From Gautieria morchelliformis (lineage: Eukaryota > Basidiomycota > Agaricomycetes > Gomphales > Gomphaceae), in assembly GCA_015179125.1 (NCBI GenBank), contig WHVA01000172.1, positions 124,001 to 188,000 on the forward strand: 64,000 nucleotides of DNA, given 5' to 3'. Below the pieces are notes generated by a model. The model ran no database searches. It was given only the letters and a program-made list of their open reading frames with translations, and had not been told where the DNA came from. The first letter of the stretch is position 1, and the number at the start of each line of letters is the position of its first letter. Below, piece after piece: positions 10,736 through 22,919 of this stretch. A program made the position numbers and the translations under genes.

Positions 10736-12185
10736 TGAGATATGCGTAGGTTTCGTGACTAGCTCTGCCTTCTATTTCCTTACGTTGATCTTCGATCTCA
10801 CACAGATGCCCGTCTTCCCTTCGCCTTCATAATGCTTTACCGCGCTTTCATCTTCGTTGTCGTCCAAACTTGTTTTGTCGTTAGGTCCGCTGTCTTGTCC
10901 GATATATCATGTCCCAGCGAGATGTTGAATAATTGGAACGTTGGAATTATACCACTACCCCGTTTTTGCATGCTTCAACGCCGTTAGAGCCAAATGGAAT
11001 CGTGCCCATTGCTGCAGAGGATACTTCACGCACGCCCGTTCCCGTGTTGCGGTATGGTAAAGGAACGGCGTCATTGGTCTACCAGTAGCGTTTCATCTGG
11101 GTGAAGAGCCCAGCGAATGGCTATGTGAGGAGTGCTGCGCTGTTTGAGGCAGGTCAGCTCAGCTGCCAGAGGATATGAGACAATTCGACCAAGGATAGTT
11201 GCTTTAAGAGATCGTGTTTTGCCTCAAGTTCAGTCATGATCCTTGCGATGATGCCAGCATGGGCCCTTCGAAATTCCGAGAGGGGGATTTGAACGAATTT
11301 TATTCATAGGATTTGGCATTTGTATTATTGGTGCGTTAGTCTCTTGAGTTTCGCTCACCTCCGGTCTATAATGGTATCCCATCGTGTCTGATGATATTTG
11401 TGGGTACGGCGAACGGTCGACGAAGAAGCTAAGCGGTATCTATCACCATTCCAAGCTGAGTCTGACAAAAGCCCCCCATGACAACCGTGTCGATTTCATT
11501 CTCAGTGACGCAAATCCCAGACTTTGGAAACAAAAATGTCAGCATTAAGCGTTTCCAGGAGGACAAGTGTATACGTAACACCACAGCGAGAATTTCGAAA
11601 GCAATCAACGGCCAGTATGAAATGCAGAGGTATTGCAACACTGTACAACAAAAAAGACACGCCTGAAGAATGGATACCAATCCGGCCTCGTCCTGGCAGG
11701 TTTAATCCTCCTCATCGAGCGATTCGTAGCAGCAGAGCGAAGCTAGCAACGAGCAGCCAGCAACAAACAGCGAGTATGCGAAGACAAATGCGTGGTAAGT
11801 CGCTCCCTCGCAGGTATAGATCCGGATCCGACCTTGTATACACGGCGTCGGGTCGTCACGACAAGCAGGTGAGTCGTTAGTAAGGCTGAGTGTGTGGACT
11901 ATGTGCCTATGGCGCTAGGGAAACTGAGAGTGAACAGGATTCAACTTGACACTGGCAGACCAGTGTGACGTGGTCGAGTTTCTCGTCAATCGTCAACAGC
12001 ATCTTCCGCTAGAACCAGATGGTATACAAGACAGGCATACGAACCAACGGGTTGCTAGCTCTACCTGATTCACAATGTCCTCAGCTTTCACCATAAAGGT
12101 ATAAGTACCCAGTGTAAGCAAGGCGCCCGGGCCAATGGGGCCACCTCATCACAAATTCGCGCAGTATTCAGAGACACGACATGGA
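10736..12185. other. tuA-tuB intergenic region of unit T1
   Basis: About 1.45 kb containing only short frames. A 118-codon plus frame (11524-11880) is not kept in unit T2 because of indels, so it is unlikely to code. The region is collinear with T2 (17795-19180). I can assign nothing more to it. Confidence 0.5.
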
Positions 12186-12302
12186 TCATTGGAATACGCG
12201 AGAATACATGATCCCTAGGACACCCATGGCGAGGAAGTAGAGAGAACGTCGAAAAGGATCGGAGGAAGGAGTACTTGAGTGAACATTAGCGACGTGGGCC
12301 AT
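12186..12302 (-). CDS. Possible 38-aa membrane microprotein, divergent from tuB
   Basis: On the minus strand an ATG at 12302 opens a 38-codon frame starting MAHVANVHSS. It carries a single hydrophobic stretch, LYFLAMGVLGIMY, preceded by DPFRRS and ending RVFQ. One short transmembrane span after basic residues would fit a small organelle or ER membrane protein, but I cannot name a family. The frame lies just upstream of the tuB ATG (12320), head to head. Unit T2 has an ~8-nt deletion in the N-terminal part, which frameshifts its copy. The frame could be chance. Confidence 0.3.
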   Translation of the reverse strand: MAHVANVHSSTPSSDPFRRSLYFLAMGVLGIMYSRVFQ

Positions 12303-12319
12303 TGTGGTGCCACACAGCG

Positions 12320-14197
12320 ATGACCGATGTGGTGCCCCCCACCACCTTTCTTCCTCCCTTGAAGCTGCTCAAGGCCTGCTCCGAAAAAGAAATATGGGAC
12401 GCCCTTGCTTCTCTGCGCTACATATATTTGCCGGAAGTTAGAGGATCCAGTCGTCGACGCCATAGCGTTGGCTAGCATTCCTATAGTGATTCGGCCGTCG
12501 CACACCAGAGGCTCGACCCTTACCAGCTGAAGCCAGAAAAACAGAGCAACGATCTCTCAGCGATTCGCGCTGACGGTTTTGAACGCTCGTTCGCTATCCA
12601 ATGGCTCACGCGCTTCGTCTCACTCTTTTCCGAAGTTGGTGACGAATCGTCAGGCTCCTCCAGAGTCAGTTCAATGGCATTGGAAGAGGCAGCCTCGCTC
12701 CTTGCCATCTGTGCCGGAGCGGCTGCTTCGGGGAGTGTGACACGAACATTCACATTTCCGCTGCCGGGTAGGGCACCCAAGCCCACTGTCGTTCCCCACT
12801 CATATTCGTCGTCGACCCCCACGCATAATTCGTTCATCAGCGTTGATTCCACCAACACTTCCCATGAAGGAATGGACGAATTCACGGTCATACTCCGCGA
12901 CGCCCCTCTTGAGTCAAGCGATTTCTCCAGTGTGGGTGCACAAACTTGGGGTGGCTCATGCATACTCGCAGAAATGATCGCTGAGAACCCCTCAAACTTC
13001 TCTATATTTTCGAGGGAGCAACTAGGCACCCTGAAACATCGCGTCAATGCACCCTTCCGAGCATTGGAACTGGGTGCAGGAACAGGTTTGACGTCGTTGG
13101 TGCTCGGAAAGGTGTTGGAGCGAATCCGAAGCATGGATCGACAGTGCGAAGAGCCAATTTCGTTTGATACTCGTCAGGCGCCGCTGGTTGTCGATACTGT
13201 CTTTGCGACAGATTTTCATCCGTCCGTCCTCGCCAATCTACGATTCAACTTTGCTGTCAACTTCCCAGCTGCATCAATCAACTCCCAATCGCCTGTGGAT
13301 AATGATAATAACACTGGGATATCGCATACTTCGTGTTGCGCCCCCAATATGGTTGTCCTACCGCTGGACTGGTCTGTGATCCATTCGTTGGCGCATCCTA
13401 TCTCAAACCCCTATGTGGGCTCACGATCTGGCTTGCCAAAGACGGTGGGTAAAGAGACATCTGAGAGTTCGGTACCAGACAACAACTGGCCGAACGATGC
13501 TGATGCGCTTTTCCAGTCCCGGCCTGAAGCCTCAAATCCAGTGTTAGATCAGACTGACCTTATCCATGATCGACAGCAGCTTCGCGCTACTAACGCTAAC
13601 ATCCTGGCCTCAGCCACCCCATCTTCGACTTCTTCGATTGCATCTCAGTTGGACATACCCTTTGACGTTATTATTGGAGCAGATATCATTTACGAACATT
13701 CACACGCACTCTGGGTCCGTGCCTGTGTCGAGCGATTTTTGAGGAAACCTACAAGACCCTCGTTACAAAATACCATCCAGGCACCTGCCACAGGTCCTCC
13801 AGGACATTCTTACCGAAGTGATACGTCGCCCTTGCGCACGGACCAGTGCCCAATACCCGCACTCTTCCATCTTATTATCCCCCTCAGGCGTACACATGCT
13901 GTCGAATCCCGTTCTGTGGAAGAGGTTTTTCGACCTGCTGCAGATATCATTTCGTCACGTAAGCTGAGTCAACACGCTAATGTACCACCACAGTCGTCCA
14001 ATATTTGCGACACTGGCGATCACACTGACATTCCTTGTCCTTCGGCTGAAGCTACGTCCCCATACGCTGACGCTGCCATGGAGCCTATACCTCTGCAAAT
14101 AGCTATCATCAGGCAGGAAGATATTCTGCGCGATGCGTACAGTGACTGTGAAACGGAAGAGGTGGTGTATCGATACTATCGGATTGGGTGGGTTTAG
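12320..14197 (+). pseudogene. tuB copy 1, Methyltransf_16-like methyltransferase, early stop
   Basis: The frame from ATG 12320 (MTDVVPPTTFLPPLKLL) has an in-frame TAG at 12473-12475, where copy 2 has TCG. Downstream the frame is open to 14197, with an internal ATG at 12674. The methyltransferase core is intact: QTWGGSCILAEMI (~residue 207), SAM-binding motif ALELGAGTGLTSLVL (~247), post-motif FATDFHPSVL, VLPLDWS, FDVIIGADIIYEH (~447) and a C-terminal QIAIIRQEDILRDAY region. This arrangement fits the FAM86/EFM2/METTL21 group of protein methyltransferases, which use S-adenosylmethionine. The substrate cannot be told. An N-terminally shortened product from 12674 would keep the whole catalytic domain, so calling this dead is provisional. 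Confidence 0.7.
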
Positions 14198-16170
14198 ACA
14201 CTGGCAGATTTATTTGACTACCCCAAATCTAGAGATGTCATACTCACCCACTTTTCCAATATCCGAGCATCAGTCCAAGGATGTGAGCGCCGGGATCATG
14301 TGTGCCCCCTCCAGCTGGCCTAGGAGTAAATGTGCCAGTATATATTTAAGCGAGCGCACTTATAATACGATGATAACGATGCTTGTGAGTTGGTTTTGCT
14401 TTCAGTAACTCATGTAAATATATGCATAGTATAAGTATATTTATACGTACGTGCCGCAATGGTATACCACTGCGACGAGGTGGAGCTAGGACTTACGAAT
14501 ATAATGAGTAGGATTGCCAGAGCGAACTTTATTATCATCGGCGTGAGGAATTGTACCTGATCCATCACAGACTCTCACATTACATGATGCTATCGCTGAA
14601 GAGAAATAACGGCTCGGGTGAGCATCCCTGATCGAGCTTCTTCAACCAACTGGGAGAATGAACCATCATGACCATGCATAATTTCACTCAGGTGTCAGAG
14701 GATAATTATATGTAGGGGGAGGTGAACTGACCTCTGGAGTGGACGGGTAAAACACGTGGGAATGCCGTGAAAGATGAAGGAGTGGATGAAAGGACGGGGC
14801 GATCGAGTGGCGACATGTGCCTACCATGCAAAGATGACAATGTCGTGGCTTGTTGTCCTTGTCCGTGTCTGTACATGTGTCCGTGTCCGTCATGCTGCTC
14901 GTTGTAACTGACGAGTCAGTGTCGGTCTGCTGTGTATCTTAGTTTGGCGGCCACGCTCTCTTCACTGAGAATCGTCGATCACGCAATGCAAGGAACCATC
15001 ACGAAATTCAATGGAACAGTGCTGCGGATACTGTACGGTGTTACACAATTTTCCAATCTAATTATCGGATGACGGCAAAGCACCATACTAAGTTATAAAA
15101 CTGCAACCACGTCGCATCGATCCCCCCTCGGGCACCGAGAACAGCTCTACATCACCAGATAGCTGATACACCGAATGCACCATGTCACGGATACCATGTC
15201 GTCGTGCCCCATGTCTTAACTAGTACGCCGAATTAGGAGCTTTCTCGCGTTTCCTATCCAGAAATTACAGTAATACGCACGATGACATGATGCCTCTACT
15301 AAGGCTATCTAGGATCGGCATAGAATCAAATCCTCATGCACAGCCAGGGGCTGTAACTTGCAATTTTAGGTCATAATCCCTTCCGCTTCCTCATGTTCAT
15401 CTTTTCCCATCCTCATACATCTCACCGTGTAAGGTGGCGGTGTGGAACGATGACATCCATTGGTCATTTTTCTGCTGACGCTCACTCACTTACATGCGGC
15501 TCGACCTCAAATTTCTTGAAAGGAAGACCTTTCTGAATCACTTCCAGCCCATGTCAGTCCGATGTAATCAACAGAATGCCGAGAATATTCAGGCGGCTAA
15601 CCATTTATGATGCTTCTGCATTGCCTTAGCTGAATTGGTTCTATCAGCCAGGCTGACAGGTTTAATTTGCTCGATGGGCACTCACTCGTCAGTGGACCCT
15701 AGCGCAACTCGAATGGCCTAGTGTGTACGTGCGTGCACCAGGTCATATTGCGAGTGATTCTTGATATTTCAAGGGAACCCGCGAGGCTTAGCGATTGAAA
15801 GGCATCCGCAGCCAGTTCAATTCATGCATGGCTGCACTCCGGCAGGCAGGCTGCAGCTATGCATGAATTGAACTGGCTGCGGATGCAGGAAACATACCTG
15901 TGTTTGGTTAGGGAGAGCGGATTACGAAAACGTGCAAAAGACGTGTTTGTCTTAAAGCAGCGGTCCAATAGAGATCCTGAAGCTTGATGTGCCAATTCCT
16001 GTGCAGGATGCTATGCGGCGAGCTAGTAATAGTACGCATAAGTAATCCAGCTGAGACCGAGGCTGAGGCGTATCATGCCATGTGTAAACCTGGCACCCTG
16101 CTATTCTTTCCCATTCACATTATGCGACTTAGAAGATTGCTGTACCGCTTAGGTACGGCGCTACGCGGCC
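14198..16170. other. Non-coding tail of unit T1
   Basis: About 2 kb with no convincing gene. It is collinear with 21152-22067, 24512-25535 and 31857-31879 of unit T2. It contains a large inverted repeat at 15802-15886. Its sequences at ~15138 and ~16150 preserve the empty target sites of CAC-2 and CAC-3. Confidence 0.6.
15802..15886. repeat. Perfect inverted repeat, 28-bp arms
   Basis: The left arm at 15802-15829 begins GCATCCGCAGCCAGTTC. The right arm at 15859-15886 is its exact reverse complement, separated by a 29-nt loop. Unit T2 at ~25231-25270 has the left arm but the right arm is reduced to GGCTGCGGATGC. The hairpin was therefore gained in T1 or collapsed in T2. Confidence 0.9.
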
Positions 16171-16535
16171 ATATGAGATTACTTACTATACATGGCATGA
16201 CTCATCAGGAACCTAGCTTGGAAAATAGTATATACTATTACAGACAATTCGTACGACGATACTTAACTCACGACGTACGAACAAGTTGAAAGGAGAAGGT
16301 GATCAAGGGGCCGATAACGAAACTGGACACCAAGGGAAATGAATCCCAACGTACCGGCGACTCGAAATGAAGTGATTTGCGCGGCAGACGGCAGTTTCTC
16401 CCATTATAGGTACCAACACGTGTTTTCCACGTTTTCATCATAGCGTCTGTTGCACGAGGTTCAAAGAGTCGACAACCTCGAGGCTGCTGGTCAATACGTT
16501 CAATATCTTTTATAACAAGCAAATACTCTCTCAAA

Positions 16536-17794
16536 ATGCTCTATCATCTGCTGAACCAGGTTCACCGCTTTGTCAACAAAGTCTACTACTCCCTATTCAT
16601 GGACGACCGTCCGAATCGACCTCCCGTCTTGTTCAATAATGACACCCCGACACCTTTGACTATACAAGCAGCCATGCTCCATCCCCTATTGCCAAACGAG
16701 GTCAACGTCGCTGTGGTTGAAGTGCAATTCAGAAAGATGTCGTCACGACCATATCATGAATTTCTGATCTTCAAAGTTGAGGATCCCCATTATTTTCACG
16801 CCGGAATCATCGTGGTAGACCGATACGTAGGGGAAGTTAGTGACGACGAGTTATGGCGCCGTGCCATCCTTGCCGACAGCGACGATCCGGAGCTGAGATA
16901 TTTGACCACCCCCCCTTCTACCTACTACCGCGAGAATACTATTATCGATAGGCCCCCTCCAAGTGTAGTCGGCCAGGGTCTACTTTCACTTTCGAGCGCG
17001 GCTGCGAGCTCGTCTTCAATCGCTGCGTCAATCGCTGCTTCGAGCGCTGCTTCGAACGCGGCTTCCGAACAATCAGTGGCAGGTTCAATGAAATTGGCGT
17101 CTTCAGTGATCCCTGACAAACCTGCGCTGGACCGTCTTACGTTTGTCAACTTACCCATTGAACGTTATGTGAAGGAGAATAGGAAGGGCAGTTTTGTTTG
17201 CAAGAGATTCACGGGTGGGACGCGGAGACTCACCGTGGCCGAACTACTGATTTTGGTCCACGCCGTACATCAGCAAAATCGATCGTACCATCTCCTGCAA
17301 TACCAGTGTTATTGGTTTGCGGAAGTACTCTATAATGCCGCGATGGAGAGGTGCGGTCAAGTAGATGAGAGGATTCGAAAGTCTGCCATGTCACCAGGCA
17401 ATTTCGGGATCGTGCAGGTCATACGCCACAGGTCTTCCACGCACCGGGAGGTAATTCAGAGGCATGAGGAGGCGTGGGTGACCGCCAACCAGAGACTTGA
17501 GGCTCTAGCCCTCGTGAGTTTTGACTTTGACTTGTATGTGTTCGTTTGTCTGAAGGACAGGTTACGAAACAGTATAATCAAACTTTGCAAGAAGAAAGAG
17601 AAGGCCGGCGGAAGGCTGAGGCTGTCGCGCAGAATCAAGCACGGGCTAGGCAGAAGGCTGAGGCTGTCGCGCAGAAGGCTGAGGCTGTCGCAGAGAATGA
17701 AGCACGGGCTAGGCAGAAGGCTGAGGAGGAAAATGAAGAGTTGAAACGGCTGCTCCAGGTGTACAAGGGCAATGGCACTTCATCGGGTCGTTAA
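16536..17794 (+). CDS. tuA copy 2
   Basis: Nearly identical to copy 1 up to the coiled coil. The predicted intron at 17514-17560 (GTGAGT...GGACAG) is 47 nt, one shorter than in copy 1. Unspliced, the frame shifts into an Arg-rich run that ends at 17744. Spliced, it continues as VTKQYNQTLQEE and ends at 17794 with the coil and a GNGTSSGR terminus. Splicing thus restores the shared tail, which argues that the intron is functional. The coil has a different number of the RQKAEAVA repeats from copy 1 and a different end (EELKRLLQVY rather than KQLKRQLQ). Intact as far as can be read. Confidence 0.75.
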
Positions 17795-19303
17795 TGAGAT
17801 ATGCGTAGGTTTCTTGACTAGCGCTGCCTGCTGTTTCCTTACGTTGATCTTCGATCTCACACAGATGCCCGTCTTCCCTTCGCTTTCATAATGCTTTACC
17901 GCGCTGTCATCTTCGTTGTCGTCCAAACTTGTTTTGTCGTTAGGTCCGCTGTCTTGTCCGATATATCATGTCCCATCGAGACTGTTGAATAATTGGGACG
18001 TTGGAATTATACGCACGCCCGTTCCCGTGTTGCGGCATTGTAAAGGAACGGTGTCATTGGTCTACCAGTAGCGTTTCCTCTGGGTGAAGAGCCCAGCGAA
18101 TGGCTGTGAGGAGTGCTGCGCTGTTTGAGGCAGGTCAGCTCAGCTGCCAGAGGATATGAGACAATTCGACTGCGGATGATTGTTTTAAGAGATCGTGTTT
18201 TGCCTCAAGTTCAGTCAAGATGACCCTTGCGATGATGGCAGCATGGGCCCTTCGAAATTCCGAGACGGAGATTTGAACGAATTTTATTCATAGGATTTGG
18301 AATTGCATTACTGGTGCGTTAGTCCCTTGAGTTTCGCTCACCTCCGGTCTATAATGTTATCCCATCGTGTCTGCCGATGTTTGGGGGAGGTAACATCTCT
18401 GGATGTTTGTGGGTACGGCGAACGGTCGACGAAGAAGCTAAGAGATATCTCTATCACCATTCCAGCTGAGTCGTAACAAAAGCTCCATGACAACCGTGTC
18501 AATTTCAGTCTCAGTGACGCAAATCCCAGAAAAAACTGTCGGCATTAAGCGTCTCCAGGAAAGTGTATACATAATACCACAGCGAGAATTTCGAAGGCAA
18601 TCAACGGCCAGTATGAAATGCAGAGGTATTGCAACGCTGTACAGCAAAAGAAAGAACACGCCTGAAGAATGGATACCAATCCGGCCTCGTCTTGGCAGGT
18701 TCAACCATCGTCATCGCGCGATTCGTAGCGGCAGAGCAAAGCTAGCAAGGAGCAAGGAGCAACAAACAGAGAGTATGTGAAGACAGATGCGCGGTAAGTC
18801 GCTCCCTCGCAGGTATAAATCCGGATCCGACTTTGTATACACGGCGTCGGGTCATCACGACAAGCAGATGAGCCGTCAGTAAGACTGAGTGTGTGGACTA
18901 CGTGCGTATGACGCTAGGGAAACTGAGAGTGAACAGGATTCAACCTGACACTGGCAGATCAGTATGGCGTGGTCTAGTTTCTCGTCCATCGTCAACACCA
19001 CCCCCGAACCAGAAGGTATACAAGACAGGTATACGAACGAACGGGTTGCCAGCTCTACCTGATTCACAATGTCCTCAGCTTTCACCATAAAGGTATAAGT
19101 ACCCAGTTAAAGCAAGGCGCCCGGGCCAATGGGGCCACCTCATCACAAATTCGCGCAGTATTCAGAGACACGACATGGATCGTTGGAAGACGCGAGAATA
19201 CATGATCCCTAGGACACCCATCGCGAGGAAGTAGAGAGAACGTCGAAAAGGATCGGAGGAAGGAGTGAACATTAGCGACGTGGGCCATTGTGGTGCCACA
19301 GCA
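17795..19303. other. tuA-tuB intergenic region of unit T2
   Basis: Collinear with 10736-12319, with several indels, including loss of ~50 bp near 18010. No gene is supported. The microprotein frame seen in T1 (12186-12302) is frameshifted here. Confidence 0.5.
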
Positions 19304-21151
19304 ATGACAGATGTGGTGCCCCCCACCACCTTTCTTCCTCCCTTGAAGCTGCTCAAGACCTGCTCCGAAAAAGAAATATGGGAAGCCCTTGATTCTTTGC
19401 GCTACATATATTTGCCGGAAGTTAGAGGATGCAGCCGTCGACGCTGCGGCGTTGGCTCGCATTCCCATCCAGCCGTCGCACACCAGAGGCTTGAGCCTTA
19501 CCAGCTGAATCCAGAAAAGAAGAGCAACGCTCTCTCAGCGATTCGCTCTGACGGTTTTGAACGCTCGTTCGCTATCCAATGGCTCACGCGCTTCGTCTCA
19601 CTCTTTTCCGAAGTTGGTGACGAATCGTTAGGCTCCTCCAGAGTCAGTTCACAGGCATTGGAAGAGGCAGCCTCGCTCCTTGCCATCTGTGCTGGAGCGG
19701 CTGCTTCGGGGAGTGTGACACGAACATTCACATTTCCGCTGCCGGATCGGGCACCCAAGCCCACTGTCGTTCCCGACTCATTTTCGTCGTCGACCCCTAC
19801 GCATAATTCGTTCATCGGCGTTGATTCTCCCAAAAGTGTGGAGGGAGGAATGGACGAATTCACCGTCTTACTCCGCGACGCCCCTCTTGAATCAAGCGAT
19901 TTCTCCAGTGTTGGTGCCCAAACTTGGGGTGGCTCATGCATACTCGCAGAAATGATCGCTGAGAACCCCTCAAACTTCTCTATATTTTCGAGGGAGCAAC
20001 TAGGCACCCTGAAACCTCGCGTCAATGCGCCCTTCCGAGCATTGGAACTGGGTGCAGGAACAGGTTTGGCGTCGTTGGTGCTCGGAAAGGTGTTGGAGCG
20101 ACTCCGAAGCATGGATCGACAGTGCGAAGAGCCAATTTCGTTTGATACTCGTCAGGCGCCGCTGGTTGTCGATACGGTCTTTGCGACAGATTTTCATCCA
20201 TCTGTCCTCGCCAATCTACGATCCAACTTTGCCGTCAATTTCCCAACTGCATCAATCAACTCCCATTCGCCTGTGCATAACGATAGTAACACTGGGACAT
20301 CGCATACTTCGTGTTGCGCCCACAATATGGTTGTCCTACCGCTGGACTGGTCTGTGATCCATTCGTTGGCGCATCCTATCTCAAACCCGGTGGGTAAAGA
20401 GACATCTGAGAGTTCGGCACAAGACATCAAATGGCCGAACGATGCTGATGCGCTTTTCCGGTCTCGGCCTCAAACCTCACATCCAGTGTTAGATCAGACT
20501 GACCTTATCCGTGATCGACAGCAGGTTCTCGCTAATAACGCTAACATCCTGACCTCAGCCACGCCTTCTTCAACTTCTTCGATTGCACCTCAGTTGGACA
20601 TACCCTTTGACGTTATTATTGAAGCAGATATCACTTACGAACATTCACACGCACTCTGGGTCCGTGCCTGCGTCGAGCGATTTTTGAGGAAACCTACGAG
20701 ACCTCTGTTACAAGCTGATGAGTATACCATCCGGGCACCTGCCGCAGCTCCTCCAGGACATTCTTACCGAAGTGATACGTCGCCCTTGCGCACGGACCAG
20801 TGCCCAATACCCGCACTCTTCCATCTTATTATCCCCCTCAGGCGTACACATGCTGTCGAATCCCGTTCTGTGGAAGAGGTTTTTCGACCTGCTGCAGATA
20901 TCATTTCGTCACGTAAGCTGAGTCAACATGCTAATGTACCATCACAGTCGTCCAATATTTGCGACGCTGGCGATCACACTGACATGCCTTGTCCTTCGGC
21001 TGAAGCTACGTCCCCATACGCTGACGCTGCCATGGAGCCTATACCTCTGCAAATAGCTATCATCAGGCAGGAAGATATTCTGCGCGATGCTTACAGTGAC
21101 TGTGAAACGGAAGAGGTGGTGTATCGATACTATCGGATTGGGTGGGTTTAG
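19304..21151 (+). CDS. tuB copy 2, Methyltransf_16-like methyltransferase, full-length frame
   Basis: Uninterrupted frame of 615 codons from ATG 19304 (MTDVVPPTTFLPPLKLL). I chose this ATG because the longer frame starts at a GTG. It keeps the N-terminal extension lost to a stop in copy 1, including LRYIYLPEVRG and FERSFAIQWLTRFVS. The SAM motif ALELGAGTGLASLVL is near residue 245. The later motif reads FDVIIEADITYEH where copy 1 has GADIIY: the Gly and an Ile next to the acidic residue are changed. The protein may be full length but catalytically altered, while copy 1 is the reverse. The family is FAM86/EFM2-like protein methyltransferase by motif; the target is unknown. Confidence 0.7.
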   Translation: MTDVVPPTTFLPPLKLLKTCSEKEIWEALDSLRYIYLPEVRGCSRRRCGVGSHSHPAVAHQRLEPYQLNPEKKSNALSAIRSDGFERSFAIQWLTRFVSLFSEVGDESLGSSRVSSQALEEAASLLAICAGAAASGSVTRTFTFPLPDRAPKPTVVPDSFSSSTPTHNSFIGVDSPKSVEGGMDEFTVLLRDAPLESSDFSSVGAQTWGGSCILAEMIAENPSNFSIFSREQLGTLKPRVNAPFRALELGAGTGLASLVLGKVLERLRSMDRQCEEPISFDTRQAPLVVDTVFATDFHPSVLANLRSNFAVNFPTASINSHSPVHNDSNTGTSHTSCCAHNMVVLPLDWSVIHSLAHPISNPVGKETSESSAQDIKWPNDADALFRSRPQTSHPVLDQTDLIRDRQQVLANNANILTSATPSSTSSIAPQLDIPFDVIIEADITYEHSHALWVRACVERFLRKPTRPLLQADEYTIRAPAAAPPGHSYRSDTSPLRTDQCPIPALFHLIIPLRRTHAVESRSVEEVFRPAADIISSRKLSQHANVPSQSSNICDAGDHTDMPCPSAEATSPYADAAMEPIPLQIAIIRQEDILRDAYSDCETEEVVYRYYRIGWV

Positions 21152-22067
21152 ACACTGGCAGATTTATTTGACTACCCCAAATCTAGAGATGTCATGCTCA
21201 CCCACTTTTCCAATATCCGAGCATCAGTCCAAGGATGTGGGCGCCGGGATCATGTGTGCCCCCTCCAGCTGGCCTAGGAGTAAATGTGCAAGTATATATT
21301 TAAGCGAGCGCACTTATAATACGATGATAACGATGCTTGTGAGTTGGTTTTGCTTTCAGTAACTCATGTAAATATATGCATAGTATAAGTATATTTATAC
21401 GTACTGCCGCAATGGTAGGAGCTCCCGCTGCGACGAGGTGGAGCTAGGACTTACGAATATAATGAGTAGGATTGCCAGAGCGAACTTTATTATCATCGGC
21501 GTGAGGAATTGTACCTGATCCATCACAGACTCTCACATTACATGATGCTATCGCTGAAGAGAAATAACGGCTCGGGTGAACCTCCCTGATCGAGCTTCTT
21601 CAACCAACTGGGAGAATGAACCATCATGACCATGCATAATTTCACTCAGGTGTCAGAGGATAATTGTATGTGGGGGGAGGTGAGCTGATGTCTGGAGTGG
21701 ACGGGTAAAACATGTACGTGGAATGCCGTGAAAGATGCATGGAAGGACGGGGCGAGTGGCGACATGTGTGCACCATGCAAAGACGACAATGTCGTGGCTT
21801 GTTGTCCTTGTCCGTGTCTATGTCCGTGTCCGTCATGGTCGGTGTGCTGTTTATCTTAGGTTGGCGGCCACGCTCTCTTCACTCAGAATCGTCGATCACG
21901 CAATGCAAGGAACCATCACGAAATTCAATGGAACAGTGCTGTGGATACTGTACCGTGTTACACAACTTTCCAATATAATTATCGTATGACTGCAAAGCAC
22001 CATACTAAGTTAAAAAACTGCGACCACGTCGCATCGATCCCCCCTCAGTCGGGCCACCGGGAACAGA
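21152..22067. other. Part of the T2 non-coding tail up to CAC-2
   Basis: Collinear with 14198-15142 of T1. No gene is supported; it ends in the CAGA target duplication at 22064-22067. Confidence 0.6.
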
Positions 22068-22919
22068 CACTGCAGGAAGAGCGGCCCCTGAAAATCAGTT
22101 CCCTCGGAACTCATAAAACAGTTCCAAAGGAACTGAACACCAGTTCCAGAGAACTGATCTTAAGTATGCAGATACCTTGCTGCCATGTTTGTCACGTACT
22201 GAAATCTAGTAGTATAAATGTCACTTGGTGCGCATAGTTGCACTGAAGGGCAGTTCCATCGGAACTTTAATTCAGGTATTTTAGAACTGAACAAAAGTGT
22301 TCATTGACTCTGAAGTTCAGTAACAACTAATTACAGAGGGGTGCTTTTCCTAATTAGGGACTTCTAGTACAATGCCACCAAGCCGTGTCTTGGGGCATGC
22401 GACTCTGCGAGGGAAGAGCATATTGCGAATGGGAATGGGAACAATGGAGAGCTGAATGCCATAACAAGCTGGGGCTGATGCGAGTCGAGAGTTCAATGAG
22501 GTATGTGTGAGAGCGAGTCGAGAGTTCAATAAGCTATGTGGAGACAAGTGCCGGCGCCAATGCGAGAGCTGAGGGTCAAGGGCGAGTGCCGCGAGTGGAA
22601 TGGGGCGAATGCAAAGAGTGGGATGAGAGTGGGATGAGTGCCGTGCATCAGTGGAAATAGTGGGGTGAGTGCCACGTATGAGTGCGAAGAATGGATATTG
22701 AAATAGCATGGATGGTGGCCGTGCGAGTCTCACTTGTTCTTGGTTTTGGATGCAGAGGGAACATTCTCGTCCATCTAGTGAGCATGATTAGTATGTGTCC
22801 TATTCCCGAGAACGATAATATGAGATGGGGTAGGCATACCTCATGGACTTTTTTTAGATGGCTTGGAAACCCGTGTGCTCTATACAGGCGGCATTTTATT
22901 AGTTAGGTCGGATATTTTG

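Larger units (their letters stand above)
9090..16170 (+). repeat. Tandem unit T1 (~7.1 kb)
   Basis: First copy of a tandem array. It begins ATATGAGATTACTTAC immediately after the end of CAC-1 and runs to CTACGCGGCC, just before the same ATATGAG start of T2 at 16171. Gene order is tuA (+), a 38-codon ORF (-), tuB (+) and a ~2 kb non-coding tail. T1 and T2 are collinear throughout. Differences are scattered substitutions and small indels, so the duplication is neither brand-new nor ancient. Confidence 0.9.

Noticed and set aside
12520..13134. 204-codon minus-strand frame, also present at 19498-20112
   Set aside because: It lies wholly antisense to the tuB methyltransferase, whose motifs are clear on the plus strand. 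Its conservation in both units follows from the duplication.
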